NCBI GenBank assembly: GCA_009733575.1
Contig: ML769753.1
Span: forward strand, 1-61,451
Source: Gymnopus androsaceus JB14
Taxonomy: Eukaryota > Basidiomycota > Agaricomycetes > Agaricales > Omphalotaceae
Direction of reading: 5' to 3'
DNA length: 61,451 nucleotides
Below, one piece after another: positions 1 through 10,900 of this stretch; position 1 is the first letter of the stretch; every line of letters starts with the position of its first letter. Made by a program: the position numbers and the translations under genes. The notes beneath the pieces are model-generated. The model was not told the DNA's origin. It did no database searches and was given only the letters and a program-made list of their open reading frames with translations.

Positions 1-2875
1 TCCTGTTCCAAACATATACCGCATATTTCATCATGAATCCCCAAAGCCATTTCGGGAGTCCTGATGAAATCAAAAGACTTCGGACTGCGTTAAGCAATGT
101 TCGATGTGCGCGTTCCGCTATACCATTGTGTTCCGGGTGTCGTGTACCGTGAGACGTCGTCGTGTCCCAATGCGTTCCAGATATGCCGTGAATTCGTTAC
201 TGAGAAATTCTCCCCCTCGATCAGAGTGGAGAACTTTAACAGTTGTGCCGTATTGAGTTTGGAGACCTGTTTGGATGAACCACGTACTGCTGCGAATGAC
301 TCGTCCTTCGACTTCATTTGGGGTTCCTCCAACCAGTCAGGTTGCTTTCGTCAACTAGAGTCAGCGTGTAAGTGCAGTGGTTTACCGTCCTGACTTGTGA
401 TGGTCCCCACACGTCCATGTGGAAGACGTCTCCAAAATTCTCCGCACGTGGAGATGATCGCACCTGAGCGATAGGATACCTGGATGCTTTCCCAAGCATA
501 CAAGCGCGGCATTCTGGTTCGTCCATTTGCTTCGGATCCAATCCGATTCCACGAACCTGGTTGTCTCGGAACATATGCTTCACGTAAGCATAGTTGAGAT
601 GACCTAAGATGCAGTGTGCCTCGTAAAGAGATACCAATCTGCCGATCTTAGTCGAATAAGCGTGTTCCCGTGATGGGATCTGGTATAGTCCGTTAATCTT
701 TGGGATAACTCCCACGAGATTTCCCTGGCGATCTCTGATTGTCATTTTACCATTTGCGGTGTGGATGGCATAACCATCATCGTCGAGTTTTCCCAATGAT
801 ACGAGTGTGTTGGGAGTGTCTGGACATAGAAGGGTGTTGGGGAGCTTTAACATTCTTATTTCTTGTTCAAATGTTGGGAGTCCCAGATGGAGTGTGCCGG
901 AGATGTTTGCCGTGAAGGTTTCCGCGTTAGCGGCCTGAATGACTCGTGTTGGAATCTCCCGTTGATTCCTGAGTTCGTCGGTGAGTGGCGTCATGTGGGT
1001 AGAGCATCCGGAGTCAAAAAGAATTGCTCCGTAACTGTGGGCTGCAGCGTAAGCGTGATCACCTTTTCCAACTCCCTCTTCGGTGTCATATCCAAATTTG
1101 AAGGAAGGAAAGAGATTAACGTCGACGTATACTTCCTCCTCCTCTTCATCATTAAGAGTAAGAGGTGGCGGACTGTCGACTTTGATGTTTTGCACTATAC
1201 AGTTTTGATCGCTCAGTGATGAAAGAGCTAATTCGAATTTATCAGCTATTTCGGAAAAATCGAAAACAAGATTCCCATGCTTAGCGGGAATTTCGATTGC
1301 TGCCCATGATGACTCTGGTACTTCCTCAATCATGGATGAGGATGCCACTTCGCTATTCTTTGGCCTGTCTCTCCAGTTTCCATCCGATTTCTTCTTCTGC
1401 TTTTCTTTAGGAGCCTTTGTCTCCTTGGCCTCGTTGGCCTGACTGCGTTTCTCTGATGGACATTGATTTCCAAAGTGACCTTTACCTCCGCAGTTATAAC
1501 AAACGGAGTCCTGACGACTCGTCGATCCTCCGCGGCCTCTGCCTCTGCCTCGGGAATTTCCCCTAAAGGAATTTCCACGACCTCGGAAACCTCCTCTTCC
1601 CCTGTTACCGGCATAGTTTGCCGATTCCTTCTTGTGATCATGTCGCATTTGGTGTACCATTGATTCAGCACGAATGGTGGAAATAAGCTCAGCAGGACTG
1701 AGCTTTTTGTCTGCTTTCACGGAGAAAACAGCCAATGCGTTTATGGTGGCTTTGAAGGTGTCGGGGACAGAGGACATGATGGTGTTGACGAATATATCGT
1801 CGTTAATATCGATTCCCCTAGTAGTGAGGTCGTCGCGGATGCTGATCATATCGTCCAAATGTTTATTGACCTTGGATGGGTCCGTGCATCGCATAGTGTG
1901 GAGTCGTCTTTGCAAAAATGATTCAGTAAGAGCGTTTTTAGAATCATAATCAGCGAGTAAATTTTCCCACAACTGTTTCGTGTTGTCGTAGTTCCTATAC
2001 CTTCGGAATATTCCATCCGATAACCTGCCAATGATAGCATTCAAAAGGTCGTTGTCCTTTTCTCTATCATTCTCCGTTGCGTCTGGATCCGTTATTATAT
2101 GTGGATTCCATTCGAAATAACGCTGGTAGCCGATAGATCTGGCTGCGAATTCCACTCGAGTTTTCCACGTGTCCCAGTTTGATCCGTCCGACTTTAAGGT
2201 TGTAACCTTATCAAAGGCTTTTAGTGCTTTAGACATATTGTCGTCGTCGGAATCTGATTCAAATGCCCCTGATGATTCAGATCCTGAATCTGATGGAGAT
2301 GAGGGTGGAGATCCTTGTGGAAGATTACTCGGTAAGGGCTGTGGAGTTTGTTGTGGAGATGGCTGTGGAGATGGATTCGGTGGAAGTGGAGGTGGTGTTT
2401 GCTGTGGCTCTTGTTTCGGTAACGAAACTGGAGCTGGTGAAGGAGTAGGTGCTGGAGTGGGATTAGATGAAGATGAGGCTGCGGCTTTCTGTTTGCCAGC
2501 TAGACGTTCGCTACGTCTTTTCTCCTGTCTTTCGTTTTCTGCGATTTTGATATATTGTTCCTGAACAATATCAGGTAGATCGGCGTAATCCGGTAATTCT
2601 GCAGTATATTTAGTATCCTTGTGAGGAGTATCGTACCGGTTTGGGCAAGGTTGTTTAGCACAAACAAACCACTTCTGGTTGCTTGGATTCCACCACCTGT
2701 CGCGGGTTTCGTCTTTGTCCGCTATATGAGATTTTGAAGCGCAAGGTGCCTTCTGATCGGTGGCTGGTAATGGTAATGGTAGAGGCGCTGGTTTACTGCT
2801 GGATGCTGCGGCGGCGGCGGCTTGTCCTGATGCTGTTCTGCGAGCTGCTGGTGCAGTAGGCCTAGGTTGTGACAT
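1..2875 (-). pseudogene. Ty1/copia gag-pol, family A, 3' part off the window and frameshifted
   Basis: The reading frame begins at the ATG at 2875 and stays open to about 314. In order it shows a Pro/Ser/Gln-rich N-terminus, a copia-type gag region, a basic Arg/Gly stretch and a CCHC zinc knuckle (CYNCGGKGHFGNQCP, about 1459-1505). An aspartic protease motif (FDSGCSTHMT, near 990-1020), an HHCC GAG-pre-integrase domain with C-x2-C (ECRACMLGK) and the start of the integrase core (HMDVWGPS) follow. The frame stops at 314, but integrase homology (reverse frame, including a DRGGEF-type block near 200-230) continues in another frame to the left edge, so the polyprotein carries a frameshift. Reverse transcriptase and RNase H would lie outside the window. 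The gag-protease-integrase order identifies Ty1/copia rather than gypsy. Confidence 0.9.
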
Positions 2876-2920
2876 CAACAAGAGTTATGTCCACAAATAG
2901 ATGCGTCAATGGTTAAGGCC

Positions 2921-2933
2921 GGGGCCCATAACC
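2921..2933 (-). other. Putative primer binding site of copia family A
   Basis: On the minus strand GGTTATGGGCCCC follows directly after the LTR end. The same 13 bases follow the LTR of copia family B at 7211-7223, which supports a shared tRNA primer site. I did not match it to a specific tRNA. Confidence 0.55.
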
Positions 2934-3297
2934 TATTAGAGTTAAGTTCCTAAATAGGAAGTAGCAGCAGTAAGTCCACACAGGACTTAGTAGTAACAAT
3001 CACACAGATCGATGGGGGACAACGATGTTATTACAGGGTACGGTACCTAAGCTTATATACAGTCCTAAGTACAAACGATATATCAGGCAAGTGGCTACTG
3101 CGTGAATATGTGTGGCTACTATGCATACGGTAAAGTGGGTACTGCGAGAGAGCAAGTGGATACGGCGAGAGACTGAGTGGAGTCTGCAAGACAATAACAG
3201 TGGAGTGCATGGGATGGTGATACAGACAAGTGGAGACTACGAGAAAGTGTTCCATGTATAGTTCGATTAGAATATATTTACCTTTGATATTCCAACA
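2934..3297 (-). repeat. 5' LTR of copia family A
   Basis: On the minus strand the segment starts TGTTGGAATATC and ends CTAATA just before the primer site, a slightly decayed TG...CA structure. It lies immediately upstream of the gag-pol ATG. A second, related LTR is at 5657-6251. The 3' LTR is outside the window. Confidence 0.75.
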
Positions 3298-3550
3298 TTA
3301 GCACACTCAGTTGTACTACTACTTGTCTATACAAGAACTCTCTATTCTCCAAAGACCAACATCTCAGGCATCATATCCAGGTGAGTATCGCATCTCACCA
3401 TTTGTTGATCATATGTCTGCTTCAACAATCCTGCCTGATCTGACTGCTTGAGCTCATTGTTTCAACTGATGAGGACAAGCCAAGCACCAGTTTAGCACCA
3501 GTGGACTGTGTTTCCGAACATCCATTTCAGTCTTTCAGATACAAATTTTA
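3298..3550. other. Intergenic, nothing recognised
   Basis: No gene or repeat could be supported between the copia A LTR and the foldback MITE. Confidence 0.5.
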
Positions 3551-3950
3551 GACATGGGCACGAATGTATTCACAAATGTTTGCTTGTTTGATGAATAGCC
3601 ACTGCAATTCTGGTCAGAATAAGTCCAGAAAGTATGTAATTTCATGAAGAAATGGTTGAGTTACATCCCCATCAAGTTTTGACCACATTTGAACCATTTC
3701 CCCAAGCTCTATGCCACAAATTAGCCCTTCACGAATGCCAAAATGCGAATGTCAAATGCATTCGAGGTTTTTGAGCCTATTTTGGCCACTGGGGCATGGG
3801 AAAATGGTCAAAATGCAGTCAAAAGTTGATGGAGATGTAGCTCAACCATTTCTCTATCAAATTGCATACTATTTAGACTTGCTCTAACCAGAATTTCAGT
3901 GGCTATTTGATGAAAGAGCTAAAATTCGCCTAAACATTTGTGCCCATGTC
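3551..3950. mobile_element. Foldback MITE, about 400 bp, TA target duplication
   Basis: The two halves are long imperfect inverted repeats of roughly 170 bp. The left arm begins GACATGGGCACGAATG and the right arm ends with its complement, CATTTGTGCCCATGTC. The arms share recognisable internal blocks, such as GAAATGGTTGAG near 3651 and its complement near 3845. TA is present on both sides (3549-3550 and 3951-3952). There is no coding capacity. This fits a non-autonomous Tc1/mariner-like or other TA-targeting element. Confidence 0.75.
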
Positions 3951-3952
3951 TA

Positions 3953-4561
3953 GATCATACAATGAATGTTTATAAAGTGATTTCCTTCATCAGGAATACA
4001 TATATACCATATATCAGCTTGCTGCCATGCTTTATAATCAGGTCAGTTGAAGTTTACAACCGTGCATCTCATGGATTGATGCGGACTACTCATTGACTCA
4101 ATAGACATTATTTTATAAATATCTTTCAGTCTATCTAATTTTTCAAGTAAATAAAATAAATATCTGGTCAGTGGGCAGGGAAGGGGGAGAATGAGCACGC
4201 AGGTGGGATCAATGAGCAGGATGCATAGTGGCATTATTGCCATGCACTTTGGCAGGGAGTTGGTCATGATTTCCGGGATCCAAAGGCACCTTCACGTACC
4301 TGTATCTATCTACCTTGGGGCTTGAACCCATGCACCAAGTCTTATCCTTTATTCTCTCATTTTACCTTACCACATGTTTACCGCATGTCACATGAATGCC
4401 ACAAGATCCGGAACTTCACCCGGTGACAACTCTGCTCAAACCAGGAATTGAACAGGGTTGTTACATTCAGAGGGTTGTTGCATAACAAGGGGGTTGTTGT
4501 ATAGAATAATCCATGCCCAGAAGCAAAATTTTTGATATTTAAGCCATGCAGAATGCATTTC
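3953..4561. other. Intergenic, nothing recognised
   Basis: The DNA is AT-rich with only short open frames and no recognisable protein similarity or repeat structure. Confidence 0.5.
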
Positions 4562-4568
4562 AGGATGC

Positions 4569-5124
4569 GAGCCCAGGACAGATATTGTATACAAATTACA
4601 TTACAATTGTAAATAGTATCAATGTCTACAAATTTATTACAACTGTAGGTTCCATCAATATTATCAATACTAATACTATATATATACAGTTGGGTGCGCA
4701 AACTTTGGCAGGCACTCTAAAGCCTCGTTTGTGCTTATTCCGAGAGGCCATAACCCCTAACCCTAACCCCAACCCCTAACCCCTAACCCAGCACATTTGG
4801 CAATGCTGGACTAGCTCTCTAATGTTGGGGTTCACCCTTCAGGCGAACCCCAACGAGAGCTAGCCATGGCATTGCATAGAAAGAAAAAAATTAAAAAAAC
4901 ACTCCATTGTACACACTGGTGTTTTGAATGCTCATCGCCAGAGATATAATTTATCACATGTATCTGATTTGGTGACCAAGAATACTGCTTTCCCATCAGG
5001 CACATGTAATATGATGTTGTAATTTAATTATACTATGTTGCCGCTGTCAATTGTAATTCATTTGTTGACATTGATATTAATTACAATTGTAAGTGTTTGT
5101 AAACAAATCCAATGCTGTAGGTTG
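4569..5124 (-). mobile_element. Unclassified MITE family T, copy A (7-bp TSD, telomere-like core)
   Basis: It starts GAGCCCAGGACAG and ends ATGCTGTAGGTTG, flanked by a perfect 7-bp duplication AGGATGC (4562-4568 and 5125-5131). Inside are long imperfect terminal inverted repeats with TTACAATTGTAA blocks, a central hairpin around CTAGCTCTC and a degenerate CCCTAA tract at about 4750-4790. Copies B (46085-46691) and C (48386-49009) lie in the opposite orientation and have their own 7-bp duplications. Copy A lacks about 75 bp of the internal region present in B and C. No transposase is encoded. Confidence 0.85.
4750..4790. repeat. Telomere-like CCCTAA tract inside MITE copy A
   Basis: There are six to seven units of CCCTAA, CCCCTAA or CCCCAA type. 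Because the same tract sits at the same place in all three copies of the MITE, it is part of the element rather than a real chromosome end. Confidence 0.85.
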
Positions 5125-5389
5125 AGGATGCAGTTCTTTTTAGACAACATCTAGATTAGTTTATGGACATGACTATCATAGCTTGGATATATGAAATCCT
5201 TCAAAATATAATCATAGATGAACACTATGCCAAAAATGCAATTTTCCTCAGTTTTTGAAATATTGTGAATTGTACCATGAAATATGTGGTAATTTTGGCA
5301 TACAATACATTCAACTTACTCTCTGAGCATGCTAAGCCATGCTGCAAACAATCCCAAAGGGATATACTTGTGTAATGGCCCTATTGACC

Positions 5390-6251
5390 CAAACTTTCAC
5401 TTCTGGGTTTTTAGCAATCCACCGCCTGTCACAGGTTTCATCTTTGTCTGCTATATGAGATTTCAAAGCACAGGGTGCTTTTGGATTGGTGGCTGGTAAT
5501 GGTAATGGTAGAGGTGCTGGTTTGCTACTAGATGCTGTGGTGGCCTGGCCTGATGCTGTTCTGTGAGTGGCTGGTGCAGTAGGCCTAGGTTGTGACATCA
5601 ACAAGAGTTATGTCCACAAATAGATGCATCAATGGTTAAGGCCAGGGCCCATAACCTATTAGAATTTAGTGTTATATTCCCAAATAGGAAGTAGCAGCAG
5701 TAAGACCACACAGGACTTAGTAGTACAATCACACAGATCATTGGGGGACAATGGATGTTATTACAGGGTATGGTACTAGGCTTTATATACAGTCCTATGT
5801 ACAAAAAATATATCAGGGAAGTGGCTACTGTGCATATGGTAAAGTGGGTACCCGTACCATGAGATTTGCATGAGATAGTAGGTGGATACAGTGAGAAACT
5901 GAGTGGAGTCTGCAAGACAATGGATGTGGAGTGCATAGGGTGGTGATACTTGTGCCCACAGAAAGTGATGGCCCGCTATGCGTGAGCAGTCTATTTCAGA
6001 TCACTTCTCATCAATGCTGTATTTTTTCTATGCATCCCAGATTTTTCTTGGGGGACCATATTGACAAGTAGAACATGTTCACTCAAAATTTTCTTACTTT
6101 CCACCACATCTTCCATGAAATCAAGTACACTTAATCGGGCTGAAACTCACCGGAACGTTACTTTCCGTGACCCCGAGTACAGACAAGTGGAGACTACAAG
6201 AAAGTGTTCCATAGATAGAGTGATAGTAAAATTACCTTTGATATTCCAACA
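5390..6251 (-). mobile_element. 5' fragment of copia family A (gag start plus LTR), interrupted by a MITE
   Basis: 5390-5596 is a remnant of the family A gag N-terminus (SQPRPTAPA start, with internal deletions of the Ala-rich stretch). The primer-site region is at 5643-5656. The LTR runs from 5657 to 6251, ending in TTCCAACA on the plus strand. The LTR aligns with 2934-3297 but carries an extra 229 bp (5949-6177). The gag homology stops abruptly at about 5390, so this is a truncated copy with no protease or polymerase. Confidence 0.8.
5949..6177. mobile_element. TA-flanked MITE (CTYGGGCCCACGGAAAGT-type TIR), short copy
   Basis: The left end is CTTGTGCCCACAGAAAGTG and the right end is ACTTTCCGTGACCCCGAG, imperfect inverted repeats, with TA on both sides (5947-5948, 6178-6179). 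The homologous LTR at 2934-3297 reads straight through GGTGATACAGACAAG at this point with a single TA, giving a natural empty site that proves insertion and TA duplication. A longer relative with matching ends is at 12985-13501. Confidence 0.9.
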
Positions 6252-6253
6252 TA

Positions 6254-6830
6254 GGACAAACAGTCTGCACATTCCAAAGCCATAGTTTTCATTGGATATG
6301 ATCAAGGATGCAAAGGATTTTTATTGATGCAAAGCAACCATACCATTTATAATGGTGTACAGGCTACCTTTTACAAAACAGGGTTCCCACATTGTAAATC
6401 TGAATCTGGAGAAGGAAATAAACCTGGCAAACCTGTCTGGTCTAATTCTGGTGATAAATCCAACTCTTCACAACCCTCAGATGATGCTGCAGACTCACCA
6501 CCTGATGATTCTGAGCCTTTCAATCTGGATCAAATACAGTTTTCTATTTGAGATAAGAATTTGAACCATCTGTTAGATCTGCCTCATGAATTTGATGATG
6601 AAAAATTGCCCAATGAAGTTCACCCACCTCATCAACCACCTTGAGGTCTATCTAATACTCCACCTCCACAGGATAATAACCATCCTCCCACACTTCCATG
6701 TCCTCATCCTTTCAGTTACAGACCAGAGGATGTTACAGAATGGAAACAGCAAAGCTCTGTGGGGTTATGTGTTGAAAGATACGCTTGCAATCATGGACAC
6801 ATGATCAGGTACTTTGTACCGTGATATTCA
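6254..6830 (+). mobile_element. Fragment of copia family B pol (integrase/RT linker)
   Basis: The translation around 6324-6540 (AIIFIGYDQG-like start, then TIYNGVQATFYKTGFPHCKS) is closely similar to 10550-10750 of the longer family B element. Similarity continues through the acidic, Pro-rich linker to about 6770. It is interrupted by stops and has no LTR of its own. It abuts the end of the family A LTR fragment. Confidence 0.75.
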
Positions 6831-6959
6831 ACATCAGCTTACCGATCACCAAAATCACATTCCTATGTATTGATATCATTTGATTAATGTCATTCGCTAT
6901 TTACATACATGTGATTATAGCTAGGATATCAACTGCTAATGTATATACATACATCACAT

Positions 6960-7210
6960 TGTAGGGACCATTGTCCGCATGGACACTTACCAATACTGTA
7001 CCTATTATTAGATTTAGGGTACTGTACAGTTTCACAGACATTTAGTATATAAGCTGTAGTAGTTTACCTGTAGTCCCCATCGCTCTGCATACTACTGCTT
7101 CACTGTCCTCTCAGACAATACTAAGCTCTCTCACACAACTGTTTCACTCCTCAAGCCTTACACTTGGTTAGTAATGTGATTTCACCATTTGTCTCACTTG
7201 CTGTTCAACA
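6960..7210 (+). repeat. Probable 5' LTR of copia family B
   Basis: The segment starts TGTAGGGACC, ends TTCAACA and is followed at 7211 by GGTTATGGGCCCC, the same putative primer site as in family A. A TATA-like AGTATATAAG lies near 7035-7045, as expected for an LTR promoter. No second LTR was found downstream, so the call rests on position, ends and primer site. Confidence 0.55.
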
Positions 7211-7223
7211 GGTTATGGGCCCC

Positions 7224-7973
7224 AAGTCTGTTCGATGAAGGTCTTACAACCATTGCGACTTTGTCAAATGGTTGATTGCGTTAACGAACAATTCTGGTCA
7301 CTCTTAACTGAGTGTATTAGAAAGTTCAAGCTTGTGGTGCATTGGTTTGGTAGCAAGGTAAAACTTGCGATTGCTTTCCTTTCCTCTTCTGAGAAGAATG
7401 CCGAAAATATAAGGCTTCTTCTGTTCAGGCTAACAATATATATTGTATATACACAGGCACTCCACAATGAACAAACTTTTGATTATTTCACTTCATTGTG
7501 AGCAATTTAGGGGCCAATTCCCCTTCCCAGGTAGACTTCTGCCACTATGTGAATAATCAAAAGCATATGTGCGTAGGCTGGGCAAATGCAAACATGTGTG
7601 AGATCTCTTGGCCTCCTACTGTATTCATTCCCCCATATTGCCTTAAGTCCCTTAAACGCCTATTAGAATGATTGTGCACCTTAATGTGCGAAATTGATCT
7701 TAATTGATCTTTTGGCACTTTTGGTAGAACATCAAACAAACAGTTTTCTATTGGCATATGGTTTTAGTACATAGCCTTTTACAAACACTTGCCGATGCTG
7801 ATAGGAATGATCAGATTGGAGATGGAAAAATGGATGGAATTAAAAATGCAATCAACACCTAACACTAAGTCAATGGGTAAAAGACACGTTGGATAGATTC
7901 AATGTTCATAACTGAATCACGCACTTCTTCATTGAATATTGCTGACTTCATTTTATAGAACTCTTATCAAACA
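7224..7973 (+). other. Leader region of copia B, no gene recognised
   Basis: About 750 bp lie between the primer site and the gag ATG. That is long for a copia leader and may include a small insertion, but I found no inverted repeats or target duplication. Confidence 0.4.
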
Positions 7974-10900
7974 ATGTCTTCTGCTGCCATTACCGTTATT
8001 CCTTATTTGGATGGTACCAACTACAGCACATGGTCTACCGCCATGATTGCCTATCTCTGCCTCCAGAAACTCATTGGATATATCAACGGACAATACACTC
8101 GTCCTGTTCATACCTCACAAGTTGCTATGCAAGCTGAAGTCACAGCAGGAACTTATTCTGCCAATCAAGTGATTGACACGTCCCCTGCTGATATCTTGGA
8201 GAAAATGGCAACCTGGGATGACAATGACAATGCTGCAATCGGTGCCATTGCTTTGCATCTCCCAGATCATATCCGCGAGACTGCTGTTAAAGACACTGCT
8301 GCTGAAACTTGGAAGCACCTCAAAGACACTTATGGAAGTCCTGGTGCCGCAGGCATGTTTGGCATCTTTAAAGAAGCCAACATGTTCAAAATGGCTGAAG
8401 GAGTTGATCCAGCCATGCTGATCTCTTCACTCCAATCAATTTTCTCACGCATCACAGATGCTGGATTGATTCTCACCGATTCAATTCAGGCCATGATCTT
8501 GCTTGCCACCTTACCCCAATCCATGGATGGTCTTGCCATGTCAATTTTGTCTCAATATGATGCAAAAACTTTGACAATGGCAGATGTTATCCCCACCATC
8601 CAGGATGAATTCAGACGTCGCCGATCTACCGCTGTTTCTCTTCAATCCTGTCTTTCCACAGTGAAGAAACGTCCTGCCGACAGATCTTCTTGGAATAACC
8701 AAAAGAAAAAGAAGGATAACCAGGGAGTGCCCAAAGGGCCACAAACCAGTACTTCTCCCCAATCTGGTAATTCTGATGGAAACAATAACAAGAAGAAGAA
8801 ATTCAGGCGTGGTGGCAAGGGCAAAGGCAAAGGCAAAGCTCAGGCTCATGAAGCAACCGTGGAAACTCCTGTTGCCACTTTTGCTGCAGCTTATGTTGCT
8901 ATGGCTCCTGGTATCACCAAAGGTACTGAAGCTTCATCCCCTCCTGTGGAGTCTTACAACCCCTACACCGGAGATTTTGATCCCCTCCTTGCCAACATGA
9001 AGGTTGAGGAAGAGGAGATCAATCTTGGAGGACTCATTGACTCCTATATGGATGTCTACAAGGGCAAAACTTCTGGAACCGGCGAAGAGCAATTGATTTT
9101 CTGGCAAGTTCCCTCCTTTTCTATGATTAAGAAAAAGTTCACTAAAATTTTGCACCGGATCTCTAAACAGAACTCCTACAATTATATGATGCACACTATC
9201 TCAAGGCCATCTGTTGATGAACCTATAAACATGCTATGTGATTTTAGTGCTCCTACTTCGTATTTATTGGACTCTGTATGTAATCCACAACCCCTTGATG
9301 GGGTTGAATATATAAATTATATGCATAATTGTGTGAATAAGGAACAACGCACAGAAATTCAAGTCACAGCCAGTTCTTCTAATCAGAAATGGCTGCTTGA
9401 TTCAGGCGCTTCAGGACATTTCACCCCATATATTGAAGATTTTGCTGACTACAAGGAATTTGAAACTCCTCATCCAGTACAAACTGCTGACAGTTGCAAT
9501 GATTCTTTCATTTTGGGATCTGGGACAACTTACATTTGTCACCAGAATGGCACTGGCTTTACCCATACGACTAAGTTACATCCGGTGTTTTACCAACCAC
9601 ACTGCCCACACCGCTTACTTTCAATCAGTCAATTGAACCAACAAGGCTGTTATACAGTCATAAATGAGGATAGAACTCAGATTCGTATGAAGTCTGATTG
9701 TAAGATCATAATGACCTGTAATCCCGATTTTATCGGTGATAGCCTTCATTGGCTCTGCTCAGATATATTAAATCCAGAGTGTGAAATGGTCTCAATGACT
9801 TCAATAGATTACAACACTTGGCATAACCGTTTTGGTCATCCTGGAAATGATATTTTACGCAATGCTCCTAAGCATGTACAAGGTCTTCCTAAGCAAATAC
9901 CTATTCCCACTAAGAAAACTCCATGTAAAGGTTGTGCTCTTGGCAAAGCCCTGCAGCAATCTTACCCCCTTTCAAACAAGCGAGCAGAACACATCCTTGA
10001 TCTCATTCATATGGATCTAAATGAATTACCAACTCTGTTGTATCACAGATTTAAATATGTGATAATGGTATTGGATGATTGTTCTTCATATGCTGTTTTG
10101 ATCAAATTGCATCAAAAATCTGATGCATTTCAAGCCTTTAAAGATTATAAATCTTGGGCCAAAAAGCAAACTGGTTGAAAGATCAAGAAAATACGCATAG
10201 ATCGAGGGGGAGAATTTCTAAACAAAATCATGGAAATGTTCCTCAAGGCTGAAGGTATTGAGGTCCAGAAATCTGAACCTCACATTCATCAACAAAATGG
10301 TCGCGCGGAACACATCAATCGCACACTTATGGAAAAATCGGAATCAATGTGGCATCACACCTGCTGTCCGGAGTCCTGGTGGGAATTTTCATATTTCACT
10401 GCAATGCATGTGTACAATTGCACACCAATGCGTTGATTGAACTGGAAGACTCCAACTGAAATCTTCACTCAGAAGAAACCAGATGTTTCTTACTTTAGAA
10501 CATTCGGTTCTGGTGCTTACGTTTTTATCCCTAAAGGACAATGTAAAAATAAACAATCTGCACACTCCGAGGCTATGATTTTCATTGGATACGACCAAGG
10601 AAGCAAAGGATATATATTCATGAGAAACAACAACACCATTTACACTGGTGCACAAGCTACCTTTTACAAAACTTGGTTCCCACATTGTAAATCTGAATCT
10701 GGAGAAGGAGAAAAACCCAACGAACCTGTCCAGTCTAACCCTTATGATTAATCTGACTCTTCACGACCCTCAGATGGTGATGCAGACACACCACCTGATG
10801 ATCTTGATCTCTTTGATCCAGATCAAATACCGTTTTCTACTCGAGATGAGAATGCGAATCATCTACCAGATCTGCCTGGTGAATTTGACAATAACGATTC

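Noticed and set aside
2169..2564. Gly/Cys-rich 131-aa plus-strand frame
   Set aside because: It is the antisense of the Pro/Gln-rich part of copia A gag.
4750..4790. Telomere-like CCCTAA tract as a chromosome end
   Set aside because: It lies inside a transposon with target duplications and recurs at the same place in two other copies.
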